Shown here piece by piece: positions 43,101-56,000 of a stretch of DNA of 64,000 nt (position 1 is its first letter; every line of letters begins with the position of its first letter). The notes beneath the pieces were generated by a model. The model worked only from the letters and a program-made list of their open reading frames with translations, was not told where the DNA came from and ran no database searches. The DNA is from Arcuatula senhousia (Eukaryota > Mollusca > Bivalvia > Mytilida > Mytilidae): contig CAXARO010000877.1 of assembly GCA_963971305.1 (NCBI GenBank), positions 1 to 64,000 on the forward strand, written 5' to 3'. The position numbers were made by a program, and so were the translations under genes.

Positions 43101-46100
43101 AAAAAAGGGGGGATGAACTATTAATTTCTTTATTTCTAATATCTGAGACCCTTAAATGGGTTAAATGTGTTGAAATAGTGTCATAAAATTGATTTGACCT
43201 TGAAAAGTCAGTCAAGGTCATACGGTTACTCTGTATCTAAGACCGGTGTAAATTTCCTTAAAATCCATTCGCGTTCAATATTTTAGCAATTTTTTCTCAT
43301 TTTGGGGTTTTAAGAGGTAGAAAAGACATTGGACAACTGATTAGCACTAAAAACATGACTAAAATATGAATAATTATGTAAAATATAGATCTGTATATGT
43401 AGTAACCCTTAAAATTCCATTTTGAGTAATTTGACCTTGACCTTTGACCTTGGATTTTGACATTTTTGGATGTAACATATGTCACCTAAGTTTAATGGTG
43501 AAGGTTTCAAGTCTCTATGACAAACGGTTTAAAAGATAAAAATTTTGACGCGTCGCGACACTTTTTGAGTCTTAAACGCGTCAACAGGAAGTGATTTAAA
43601 ATTTATTAAATTGGTCCATAGAGCTTGTTTATTAGTACCTTAACACTTTGCATGCTTTAGTTTTTCTATTTTTATTGTAGTTTAGGAGGAGAAGAAGACA
43701 CAAACTTTACGGTGTTAGGGGAGATAACTCCGTAACAATAAATAGTTCGCTTTCGCAGGGTAAATTGCGAAGAGTTTTTTTATGACCGATATACCACCTT
43801 AAATATCAAAATGATATGTCGCGAAACAAAAAATATTTTGGGGCGGCGGATGAAAAATAATAATAATAATAATAATCAGAAGAATTGCTAGAAGGTCTTT
43901 ACGACCGTAGTCGTGAAAGACCTTAATAAAGACCGGTCAACATTTTTTCATCTGATTTTGACTAAATATGATTAAAAGTAGTACATTTAACATGTTTTGA
44001 CCACTTTTAGTGCAAAAATGTCAATTTTCACATTTTTGGAAAAAAGGGGGGATGAACTATTAATTTCTTTATTTCTAATATCTGAGACCCTTAAATGGGT
44101 TAAATGTGTTGAAATAGTGTCATAAAATTGATTTGACCTTGAAAAGTCAGTCAAGGTCATACGGTTACTCTGTATCTAAGACCGGTGTAAATTTCCTTAA
44201 AATCCATTCGCGTTCAATATTTTAGCAATTTTTTCTCATTTTGGGGTTTTAAGAGGTAGAAAAGACATTGGACAACTGATTAGCACTAAAAACATGACTA
44301 AAATATGAATAATTATGTAAAATATAGATCTGTATATGTAGTAACCCTTAAAATTCCATTTTGAGTAATTTGACCTTGACCTTTGACCTTGGATTTTGAC
44401 ATTTTTGGATGTAACATATGTCACCTAAGTTTAATGGTGAAGGTTTCAAGTCTCTATGACAAACGGTTTAAAAGATAAAAATTTTGACGCGTCGCGACAC
44501 TTTTTGAGTCTTAAACGCGTCAACAGGAAGTGATTTAAAATTTATTAAATTGGTCCATAGAGCTTGTTTATTAGTACCTTAACACTTTGCATGCTTTAGT
44601 TTTTCTATTTTTATTGTAGTTTAGGAGGAGAAGAAGACACAAACTTTACGGTGTTAGGGGAGATAACTCCGTAACAATAAATAGTTCGCTTTCGCAGGGT
44701 AAATTGCGAAGAGTTTTTTTATGACCGATATACCACCTTAAATATCAAAATGATATGTCGCGAAACAAAAAATATTTTGGGGCGGCGGATGAAAAATAAT
44801 AATAATAATAATAATCAGAAGAATTGCTAGAAGGTCTTTACGACCGTAGTCGTGAAAGACCTTAATAAAGACCGGTCAACATTTTTTCATCTGATTTTGA
44901 CTAAATATGATTAAAAGTAGTACATTTAACATGTTTTGACCACTTTTAGTGCAAAAATGTCAATTTTCACATTTTTGGAAAAAAGGGGGGATGAACTATT
45001 AATTTCTTTATTTCTAATATCTGAGACCCTTAAATGGGTTAAATGTGTTGAAATAGTGTCATAAAATTGATTTGACCTTGAAAAGTCAGTCAAGGTCATA
45101 CGGTTACTCTGTATCTAAGACCGGTGTAAATTTCCTTAAAATCCATTCGCGTTCAATATTTTAGCAATTTTTTCTCATTTTGGGGTTTTAAGAGGTAGAA
45201 AAGACATTGGACAACTGATTAGCACTAAAAACATGACTAAAATATGAATAATTATGTAAAATATAGATCTGTATATGTAGTAACCCTTAAAATTCCATTT
45301 TGAGTAATTTGACCTTGACCTTTGACCTTGGATTTTGACATTTTTGGATGTAACATATGTCACCTAAGTTTAATGGTGAAGGTTTCAAGTCTCTATGACA
45401 AACGGTTTAAAAGATAAAAATTTTGACGCGTCGCGACACTTTTTGAGTCTTAAACGCGTCAACAGGAAGTGATTTAAAATTTATTAAATTGGTCCATAGA
45501 GCTTGTTTATTAGTACCTTAACACTTTGCATGCTTTAGTTTTTCTATTTTTATTGTAGTTTAGGAGGAGAAGAAGACACAAACTTTACGGTGTTAGGGGA
45601 GATAACTCCGTAACAATAAATAGTTCGCTTTCGCAGGGTAAATTGCGAAGAGTTTTTTTATGACCGATATACCACCTTAAATATCAAAATGATATGTCGC
45701 GAAACAAAAAATATTTTGGGGCGGCGGATGAAAAATAATAATAATAATAATAATCAGAAGAATTGCTAGAAGGTCTTTACGACCGTAGTCGTGAAAGACC
45801 TTAATAAAGACCGGTCAACATTTTTTCATCTGATTTTGACTAAATATGATTAAAAGTAGTACATTTAACATGTTTTGACCACTTTTAGTGCAAAAATGTC
45901 AATTTTCACATTTTTGGAAAAAAGGGGGGATGAACTATTAATTTCTTTATTTCTAATATCTGAGACCCTTAAATGGGTTAAATGTGTTGAAATAGTGTCA
46001 TAAAATTGATTTGACCTTGAAAAGTCAGTCAAGGTCATACGGTTACTCTGTATCTAAGACCGGTGTAAATTTCCTTAAAATCCATTCGCGTTCAATATTT

Positions 46101-46693
46101 TAGCAATTTTTTCTCATTTTGGGGTTTTAAGAGGTAGAAAAGACATTGGACAACTGATTAGCACTAAAAACATGACTAAAATATGAATAATTATGTAAAA
46201 TATAGATCTGTATATGTAGTAACCCTTAAAATTCCATTTTGAGTAATTTGACCTTGACCTTTGACCTTGGATTTTGACATTTTTGGATGTAACATATGTC
46301 ACCTAAGTTTAATGGTGAAGGTTTCAAGTCTCTATGACAAACGGTTTAAAAGATAAAAATTTTGACGCGTCGCGACACTTTTTGAGTCTTAAACGCGTCA
46401 ACAGGAAGTGATTTAAAATTTATTAAATTGGTCCATAGAGCTTGTTTATTAGTACCTTAACACTTTGCATGCTTTAGTTTTTCTATTTTTATTGTAGTTT
46501 AGGAGGAGAAGAAGACACAAACTTTACGGTGTTAGGGGAGATAACTCCGTAACAATAAATAGTTCGCTTTCGCAGGGTAAATTGCGAAGAGTTTTTTTAT
46601 GACCGATATACCACCTTAAATATCAAAATGATATGTCGCGAAACAAAAAATATTTTGGGGCGGCGGATGAAAAATAATAATAATAATAATAAT
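40121..46693 (-). repeat. Type B satellite array, 7 x 939 bp
   Basis: Exactly seven head-to-tail monomers start at 40,121, 41,060, 41,999, 42,938, 43,877, 44,816 and 45,755. I noticed only isolated base changes (for example ATACCTGAG in the second copy and GGAAATGATT in the first). Each starts with the hairpin and ends with GGCGGATGAAAA and (AAT)n. Type B has an extra segment of about 110 bp with GACCTTGACCTTTGACCTTG that types A and C lack. The identical 62-codon ORF in each copy is not a gene. Confidence 0.95.
40132..40169. other. Monomer hairpin next to CTAG (one example of many)
   Basis: CTAG is followed directly by AAGGTCTTTACGAC, a CGTA loop and GTCGTGAAAGACCTT; the arms pair with one bulged base. 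On the minus strand this is a stem-loop followed by CTAG, a Helitron-like 3' end. The inner arm carries CGTGAAAGACCTT, the inverse of AAGGTCTTTCACG at the element termini. It recurs at every monomer and short unit. Confidence 0.85.
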
Positions 46694-46747
46694 CAGAAGA
46701 ATTGCTAGAAGGTCTTTACGACCGTAGTCGTGAAAGACCTTAATAAT
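46694..46747 (-). repeat. 54-bp hairpin-only unit between arrays
   Basis: Contains CAGAAGAATTG, CTAG and the complete hairpin, then ends at CCTTAATAAT and the next monomer begins. It equals a monomer deleted between TTAATAA and the terminal (AAT)n. Confidence 0.9.
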
Positions 46748-47569
46748 CAGAAGAATTGCTAGAAGGTCTTTACGACCGTAGTCGTGAAAGACCTTAATAA
46801 AGACCGGTCGACATTTTTTCATCTGATTTTGACTAAATATGATTAAAAGTAGTATATTTAAAAGGTTTTGACCATTTTTGGTGAAAAAATGTCAAATTTC
46901 ACATTTTGGGAAAAAAGGGGGGATGAATTTTCAATTTTCTAATTTTTGATATCTGAGACCCATAAGTGGTTTAAATGTGTTGGAATAGTGTCATTAAGTT
47001 GATTTGACCTTGAAAAGTCAGTCAAGGTCATACGGTTACTCCGTATCTAAGACCGGTGTAAATTTTCAAAAAATCCTTTCGCGTCCAATAATTTAGCATT
47101 TTTTTGTCATTATTTGCTTAAATAGGTAGAAAAGACATTGGACAACAGTTTTGCACTCAAAAATCCTGACTTATATATGAAAAACTATCTAAAAAATTTA
47201 TCATTATATGTCGTTACTTTTAAAATGGTGATTTGACAAATTTGACGCTTCGCGACACTTTTTGTCTCTTAAAATCATAAACAGGAAGTGGTTTGTAATT
47301 TATGAAATTGGTCCATAAAGCTTGCTTATAAGTCCCTTAACACTTTGGATGCTTTAGTTTTTTTATTTTTATTGTAGTTTAGGAGGAGTTGCGGTAACAA
47401 ACTTTACGGTGTAAGGGGAGATAACTCCGTAACTAAAAATAGTTTCGCTAAGCGGACTCATTTTTAAATTGGTTTTTCATGACCGGTATACTACCTTAAG
47501 TATTGAAATGATATGTTGCGAAACAAAAAAAAAATTTTTTTGGCGGAAGAAGAAGAATAATAATAATAA
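46748..47569 (-). repeat. Type A satellite monomer before copy C
   Basis: Single type A monomer ending directly at the CTAG terminus of copy C, the same arrangement as at 36,733-37,554. Confidence 0.9.
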
Positions 47570-47842
47570 CTAGGAGGACAATTGTTTCGTAAACAATTGC
47601 TAAGGTCTTTCACGGAGACACGATTACAATTTTTTTATTCATCTGTTATGTTTAAATGGTTTTACAATGCTCAGTAATTTGTGTATGTTGAGCGTAATTA
47701 TGAAATTTTCGTACTTTTTTATTGTTTTAGAGACATTCTGTTTATCTTAAATTTTTGTTCAATTTTATATGAGCAACATTAGTACAGATTCAAAACAGTT
47801 TGAAGAGATTTCTGAACTCTACAAGATATGAATCACATTTTT

Positions 47843-49348
47843 AGCTCACCTGGACCGAAGGTCCATGTGAGCTATTACCATCACTTGGCGTCCGTCGTCG
47901 TCGTCGTCGTCTGTCGTCTGTCGTCGTCGTCTGTTAACAATTTTTCAAAAATCTTCTCCTCTGAAACTACCGAACAGGATTTAATGAAACTTGGTATGAA
48001 TGATCCTTAGGGTGTCCTGCACCAAACTTGTGTTTTGATTTTTGATCCGTTAAAAAACATGGCCGCCGTTACTAAAAATAGACTAGGGGGGTCAGACTAC
48101 TGTTTTTGGCTTATAAATCAAAAAGTATAAGAGATAGAGGAAATCTGAGGCACGCTACTGATTCAGCATCAAAAGCTCTACAAAAGTCTTCATTTGGTCA
48201 AAGTTGTCAGATGACCCCTTATAGGGGTTACGGCCCCTTGAAGGTGAAAAATAGCATTTTTTCATGTTTTTGGCCTACAGAATGAAAACTATTGCAGATA
48301 GAGATTAGCTGTTGCTTGCTTAAATGTTTAGCTCATTAAGCTCTACAAAAGTCTCCATAGGGTCGAAGTTGTCAGATAACCCCTTATAGGGGTTACGGCC
48401 CCTGAAAAATAGCGTTTTTTCATGTTTTTGTCCTACAGAATGAAAACTATTGCAGATAGAGATTAGCTGTTGCTTGCTTTAATGTTCAGCTCATTTAGCT
48501 CTACAAAATTTTCCATAGGGTCGAAGTTGTCAGATGACCCCTTATAGGGGTTTCGGCCCTTGAAAAATAGCGTTTTTTCATGTTTTTGGCCTACAGAATG
48601 AAAACTATTGCAAATAGAGATTAGCTGTTGCTTGCTTAAATGTTCAGCTCATTTAGCTCTACAAAATTCTCCATAGGGTCGAAGTTGTCAGATGACCCCT
48701 TTTAGGGGTTACGACCGCTGAAAAATAGCGTTTTTTCATTTTTTGGCCTACAGAATGAAAACTGTTCCACATAGAGATTAGCTGTTGCTTGCTTAAATGT
48801 TCAGCTCATTTAGGTCTACAAAATTCTTTATAGGGTCGAAGTTGTCAGATGACCCCTTATAGGGGTTACGGCCCTTGAAAAATAGCGATTTTTCATGTTT
48901 TTGGCCTACAGAATGAAAACTATTGTAGATAGAGATTAGATGTTGCTTGCTTAAATGTTCAGCTCATTTAGCTCTACTAAATTCTCCATAGGGTCGAAGT
49001 TGTCAGGTGACCCCTTTTAGGGGTTACGGCCTCTGAAAAGCGATTTTTCATGTTTTTGGCCTACAGAATGAAAACTATTGCAGATAGAGATTAGCTGTTG
49101 CTTGCTTAAATGTTCAGCTCATTTAGCTCTACAAAAGTCTCCATAGGGTCGAAGTTGTCAGATGACTCCTTATAGGGGTTATGGCCCCTTATAGGTGAAA
49201 AATGGTGTTTTTGGCCTATAGAATGAAAACTATTGCAGGTAGAGAAAAGCTGTTGCTTGCTTAAATGTTCAGCTCATTTAGCTCTACAAAAGTATAGGGT
49301 CAACATCAAGACCAGGTGAGCGATTCAGGCTCCTGAGAGCCTCTTGTT
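47843..49348 (+). repeat. AGCTCACCTGGACC-family element inserted in copy C
   Basis: Begins with the hairpin AGCTCACCTGGACC / GGTCCATGTGAGCT then CCATCACTTGGCGTCCGTC. About seven internal units of about 157 bp contain GGGTCGAAGTTGTCAGATGA, TAGGGGTTACGGCC and TAGCTGTTGCTTGCTTAAAT. It ends CAGGTGAGCGATTCAGGCTC then AGAGCCTCTTG. Copy B has the empty site (ATTTTTAAGTTCAC). Same family as 22,046-22,955, opposite orientation. Confidence 0.8.
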
Positions 49349-49974
49349 AAGTTCACATAGGGATTTTCATATACTACTATACCTCTAGAAAGATATGGCT
49401 AACAAAACTAAACAGCTTACTTGATAAATGCAGGAATTTTGTAGAATTATGTAAAACTTAATCAGTCAAGGTAGGTGTTTAATGCAATCATTGCTCACAT
49501 CACATGGAAAACTGATAAACATCTTTATAGGATCTTTATGTTTTATTTCTCATTATGAGTTCGTTTTTATACTTGAAATTTTATTTGTTAATGTCTTTCG
49601 TTATGTTGTTTCAGACTAACGCCATTTCATGTTTGATTCGTGATTTACATTTACTTGTTTATCTAAGCTTAATTGCTATAAAATAAAAAGGTTAAGTAAC
49701 ATTTTTAGTGGGTATATATGACTGAACGAGTTGGTGTTTTACGCCCTTCCAATGCTATATAGGTTATTTAAACGCGATGAACATGAAAAGGATGATAAAA
49801 TGAACATGAAATGATTGTGATAAATGAAATATGAGGATGGGGTTGGAAACAAAGGATAGTAAATTTTAAAGAACCTCAGGAAAAAGGGAGAGATGGGTAG
49901 GGGCAGAAAATTTAATCTATGCAGTGCACTAAGGGGTCTTATACATGTATGAACCGTGGCACTCTCCACACATG

Positions 49975-51428
49975 ATGGCCCACTATGGTCAGCGGTCAGG
50001 GTTTCCATATTATGTACCTGACAACACCCGCTGACCAGGGCTAACCTATGCAGCCTCCTAGGGTTCACACCTCTTTGGGGTGAGCACTGACCCGACGTCA
50101 GAATCCCAAGACCCTTAGCATCCTCTTACGACAAGCTAGGCTCCGCTTCGGGGGGGGGGGCTATTCGCCACCCGGGTCCCGCACGGGATTTGTGTGAATA
50201 TTATTTCAAATCATTTTATAAGTAGAACTCAAGCCTGCCAAGAGTAAATGTTTATTTTAATTATTGTTGGAAGAACATATTTCTCTGCAGTTTTATTTTA
50301 AATACACTCTGTTATCGTTTTTGTAACAAAACTTCGGATTAAAAATCCTGCTGAGCATAGAAGACAATAGCTACAATAATGTAGCTCCTTTGACATCTTT
50401 GATTTGGCGGAGCTACAATGCAGCCCATTACTCGTAATGGAGCAAATACAATTTCTTTCTCAAACTCTAATAAAGCTTGAAGATTTTTCGAAATTACAAA
50501 TGTATCTCTAAATAATGTCTTCAATGATAAATTTGGTTACAGCCAAAGGTGACTTTAGTATTGTAAGATACCCCATATTTTCAATATTCTGATCCTGAAC
50601 TTTATTATAAAGTTCAGGATCAAGGTACTTCAACAGTTTATACTTTCACGAACATCTTTTAAATTCCATTTAATGTCGTTAAATTTTAACTACTTTCGTC
50701 ATAAAAATACTATAAGCAATATTTTAGTTCCACATTATGCATCTAATTGATTGAGATGCGCCCATTGTGATTTCGCTTTCGGCGTTGCTTCGTTACGAGC
50801 AATGGGGCAGCATTGTAACTCCGCCGTTTCAAAGATGTTAAAGGAGCTACATAATTGTAGAGGAATTACATAATTGTAGAGGAATGAATCTAATAGTTTA
50901 TTTCAATATTGGAAAAAAATGTCATTAGAATATAAATGGTATAAGGCTACTACAAATTATGCAAAAATTCTAACAAAATCAGGTTGCTTCGAATAAAAAA
51001 ATTCTTACATTATTTTGAATCATTTGTCCATGACGTCTGTATTTATTTACAATTAAAAAATCAAACGTACAGATTACTTTTAGTTGTAAAAATGATAATA
51101 AAGGGACATAATTGTTACCATGTGTTAAAATCAACTATTTACAAACAGAATTGTCGTACGAAATGACACTACACATATAATGATAAAAGAGTGATAAAAT
51201 ACCAAGAAGTTGTATATATATACAAATGGGGTAATTTATTTTTACCCTTAGCTATTGGCTATTGCACGATTCAGGTGTATTCTATTTAATTTCAGTATTA
51301 TTTCTAAAAATCATATATTTAATGTCATAACTTAATTGATATTACTTTTAACCAGACAACAAACAGAAACAATCATTTGCCTTGGCATTACCACTAAAAC
51401 AGAAAATTCATATTTGGCGTTTCTGGTT
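49975..51428. repeat. Second inserted segment in copy C, containing a diverged body fragment
   Basis: Absent from copy B between ACACATGAT and TACG(C/A)AAACATGACC. Its first about 230 bp (GGTCAGCGGTCAGGG, CCTCTTACGACAAGC, poly-G, GCCACCCGGGTCCCGC) are GC-rich and unassigned. From about 50,900 to 51,420 it is a diverged relative of the element's own right body (TACAAATTATGCAAAAATTC, TTTTAACCAGACAACAAACA). No supported gene. Confidence 0.55.
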
Positions 51429-53091
51429 AGTACGCAAAACATGACCTCTAACCATAGTGCGCCAACGTATTTGGAGTGCCACGCCTCATAAAAGGGCTCC
51501 TTTTCACGCCAAGTAGCGCACCATTTATGCTTAATTTCCGCCCCTACCCACCTCTCATTTTTTCCTGTGGTTCTTTGAAATTTACTGTTTCTTTGTTTCC
51601 CATCCCATCCCCATCTTTCATAAATCATCATCATTTCATATTCATTTTATCATCCTTTTCATGTTCATGACCTTTAAATTAACTATGTAGCGTTGCAAGG
51701 GAGTTTAACACCATCTCGATCAGTTTTGTTAATTTCTTTCGTTATGATGTTTTTTTCGTTTTCTGCAGACATACGTCATTTGATTCCTGATTTGTACTTC
51801 ATTGCTAGGCGATAAAATTTTAATAAAGCTTTATTGCAGTTACTTAAAACGGCGAAATGACACTATCAATATGGATTAATTTTCCTTTCATGTTCAGAGT
51901 TAATCATTTTTTTCTAAGAACATAACCGTTCTCTTCAATCCCTTACGAAACTACTCATAAAATCAGGATTTGAAACGATTCTAAGCATAGAAGATCGGCG
52001 ACATGGGTGAAATTAGTCTAGTTCAATGCTTAAAAAAAACGCGTGAGAATATTAGTGGTATTATTATACTACAAATTCTGCAAACCTACTAACAAAATCA
52101 GATTGTTTTGACATGGAATATTGTAACATTAATCGGCATCATTTTCCCTTGTAGTATGTATAAAAATACATTTAAAATTTAAACAGTACAGATTTTCAAA
52201 TTTAAAAATGATAATAAAGGGAAACAATTTCTAATCACGTGTTTAAATCAACTATTTGCAAACAGAATATTCGCACGAAATGAAAGAATTGATAAATTGA
52301 TAACAGAGTAATTAGATACATAACAAGCAGTTGTTTAGGTGTACTAATGGGGTCGTTTATCTTTACCCATAGCTACTTGTTTTCACAAGATTCAGATGAA
52401 TTCTATTTCAATATTGTTTTTAAAAATTATAAATTTGATGCAATAACTTAATATTACTTTTAACCAGACAACAGGCAGAAAACAAACAGAAAACTTTCAT
52501 GTCTTGGCATAACCACTTAAACAAAAATTCGATATTTTTCGGATAGTTTTTGGCATAGTATCTGGTTACCAGATTGAATTATCGCCCCTTTGATTTTCGT
52601 TGTCCAATAATATAGTTCCTATTAAAAATACAGTTTATCGTTCCTTAATGTCCCGTTTGTATTTTGTTTTGTTTTGTTTCTTGATTCTAAGATTTACTGT
52701 TTTAACCTAAACCATAAATTGGGAATGGAAAGTCAATGACACTAGAATTAGAAAAAAGATTATTTCTACCTACGCATGTCCTCATAAAAAGTGACCAAAG
52801 ATATCCAATTAAAAACAAAAAAAATAAAACTATTGCATTTGTTCCTTAACACTTTGGATGCTTTAGTTTTTTTATTTTTATTGTAGTTTAGGAGGAGTTG
52901 CGGTAACAAACTTTACGGTGTAAGGGGAGATAACTCCGTAACTAAAAATAGTTTCGCTAAGCGGACTCATTTTTAAATTGGTTTTTCATGACCGGTATAC
53001 TACCTTAAGTATTGAAATGATATGTCGCGAAACAAAAAAAAAATTTTTTTGGCGGAAGAAGAAGAATAATAATAATAATAATAATAATAAT

Positions 53092-56000
53092 CAGAAGAAT
53101 TGCTAGAAGGTCTTTACGACCGTAGTCGTGAAAGACCTTAATAAAGACCGGTCGACATTTTTTCATCTGATTTTGACTAAATATGATTAAAAGTAGTACA
53201 TTTAATAGGTTTTGACCGTTTTTGGTGAAAAAATGTCAAATTTCACATTTTTGGAAAAAAGGGGGGAGAATTTAAATTTTCTTATTTTTGATATCTGAGA
53301 CCCATAAATGGTTTAAATGTGTTGGAATAGTGTCATTAAGTTGATTTGACCTTGAAAAGTCAGTCAAGGTCATACGGTTACTCCGTGTCTAAAACCGGTG
53401 TAAATTTTCAAAAAATCCTTTCGCGTCTAATAATTTAGCATTTTTTTGTCATTTTTTGTTTAAATAGGTAGAAAAGACATTGGACAACAGTTTTGCACTC
53501 AAAAATCCTGACTTATATATGAAAAACTATCTAAAAAATTGATCATTATATGTCGTTACTCTTAAAATTGTGATTTGATAAATTTGACGCTTGCGACACT
53601 TTTTGTCCCTTAAAATCATAAACAGGAAGTGGTTTGTAATTTATGAAATTGGTCCATAAAGCTTGCTTATAAGTCCCTTAACACTTTGGATGCTTTAGTT
53701 TTTTTATTTTTATTGTAGTTTAGGAGGAGTTGCGGTAACAAACTTTACGGTGTAAGGGGAGATAACTCCGTAACTAAAAATAGTTTCGCTAAGCGGACTC
53801 ATTTTTAAATTGGTTTTTCATGACCGGTATACTACCTTAAGTATTGAAATGATATGTCGCGAAACAAAAAAAAAATTTTTTTGGCGGAAGAAGAAGAATA
53901 ATAATAATAATAATAATAATAATCAGAAGAATTGCTAGAAGGTCTTTACGACCGTAGTCGTGAAAGACCTTAATAAAGACCGGTCGACATTTTTTCATCT
54001 GATTTTGACTAAATATGATTAAAAGTAGTACATTTAATAGGTTTTGACCGTTTTTGGTGAAAAAATGTCAAATTTCACATTTTTGGAAAAAAGGGGGGAG
54101 AATTTAAATTTTCTTATTTTTGATATCTGAGACCCATAAATGGTTTAAATGTGTTGGAATAGTGTCATTAAGTTGATTTGACCTTGAAAAGTCAGTCAAG
54201 GTCATACGGTTACTCCGTGTCTAAAACCGGTGTAAATTTTCAAAAAATCCTTTCGCGTCTAATAATTTAGCATTTTTTTGTCATTTTTTGTTTAAATAGG
54301 TAGAAAAGACATTGGACAACAGTTTTGCACTCAAAAATCCTGACTTATATATGAAAAACTATCTAAAAAATTGATCATTATATGTCGTTACTCTTAAAAT
54401 TGTGATTTGATAAATTTGACGCTTGCGACACTTTTTGTCCCTTAAAATCATAAACAGGAAGTGGTTTGTAATTTATGAAATTGGTCCATAAAGCTTGCTT
54501 ATAAGTCCCTTAACACTTTGGATGCTTTAGTTTTTTTATTTTTATTGTAGTTTAGGAGGAGTTGCGGTAACAAACTTTACGGTGTAAGGGGAGATAACTC
54601 CGTAACTAAAAATAGTTTCGCTAAGCGGACTCATTTTTAAATTGGTTTTTCATGACCGGTATACTACCTTAAGTATTGAAATGATATGTCGCGAAACAAA
54701 AAAAAAATTTTTTTGGCGGAAGAAGAAGAATAATAATAATAATAATAATAATAATCAGAAGAATTGCTAGAAGGTCTTTACGACCGTAGTCGTGAAAGAC
54801 CTTAATAAAGACCGGTCGACATTTTTTCATCTGATTTTGACTAAATATGATTAAAAGTAGTACATTTAATAGGTTTTGACCGTTTTTGGTGAAAAAATGT
54901 CAAATTTCACATTTTTGGAAAAAAGGGGGGAGAATTTAAATTTTCTTATTTTTGATATCTGAGACCCATAAATGGTTTAAATGTGTTGGAATAGTGTCAT
55001 TAAGTTGATTTGACCTTGAAAAGTCAGTCAAGGTCATACGGTTACTCCGTGTCTAAAACCGGTGTAAATTTTCAAAAAATCCTTTCGCGTCTAATAATTT
55101 AGCATTTTTTTGTCATTTTTTGTTTAAATAGGTAGAAAAGACATTGGACAACAGTTTTGCACTCAAAAATCCTGACTTATATATGAAAAACTATCTAAAA
55201 AATTGATCATTATATGTCGTTACTCTTAAAATTGTGATTTGATAAATTTGACGCTTGCGACACTTTTTGTCCCTTAAAATCATAAACAGGAAGTGGTTTG
55301 TAATTTATGAAATTGGTCCATAAAGCTTGCTTATAAGTCCCTTAACACTTTGGATGCTTTAGTTTTTTTATTTTTATTGTAGTTTAGGAGGAGTTGCGGT
55401 AACAAACTTTACGGTGTAAGGGGAGATAACTCCGTAACTAAAAATAGTTTCGCTAAGCGGACTCATTTTTAAATTGGTTTTTCATGACCGGTATACTACC
55501 TTAAGTATTGAAATGATATGTCGCGAAACAAAAAAAAAATTTTTTTGGCGGAAGAAGAAGAATAATAATAATAATAATAATAATAATCAGAAGAATTGCT
55601 AGAAGGTCTTTACGACCGTAGTCGTGAAAGACCTTAATAAAGACCGGTCGACATTTTTTCATCTGATTTTGACTAAATATGATTAAAAGTAGTACATTTA
55701 ATAGGTTTTGACCGTTTTTGGTGAAAAAATGTCAAATTTCACATTTTTGGAAAAAAGGGGGGAGAATTTAAATTTTCTTATTTTTGATATCTGAGACCCA
55801 TAAATGGTTTAAATGTGTTGGAATAGTGTCATTAAGTTGATTTGACCTTGAAAAGTCAGTCAAGGTCATACGGTTACTCCGTGTCTAAAACCGGTGTAAA
55901 TTTTCAAAAAATCCTTTCGCGTCTAATAATTTAGCATTTTTTTGTCATTTTTTGTTTAAATAGGTAGAAAAGACATTGGACAACAGTTTTGCACTCAAAA

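Larger units (their letters stand above)
47570..53091 (-). mobile_element. Helentron-related element copy C body, with two insertions
   Basis: CTAG, hairpin (47,579-47,599) and AAGGTCTTTCACG are as in copy B, and the body aligns with 37,600-40,120. It is longer because of an AGCTCACC-family insertion (47,843-49,348) and a second segment (about 49,975-51,428). The right end is subtype C (TGTCGCG), matching the array that follows. Non-coding. Confidence 0.8.

Noticed and set aside
40480..46302. Seven identical 62-codon minus-strand ORFs
   Set aside because: They recur only because the 939-bp monomer repeats. The sequence has no domain, there is no independent evidence of a start signal, and types A and C lack it.
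50020..50200. Possible tRNA-derived SINE or rRNA fragment in the GC-rich stretch of copy C
   Set aside because: No convincing A and B boxes, cloverleaf or rRNA core sequence could be traced by eye.
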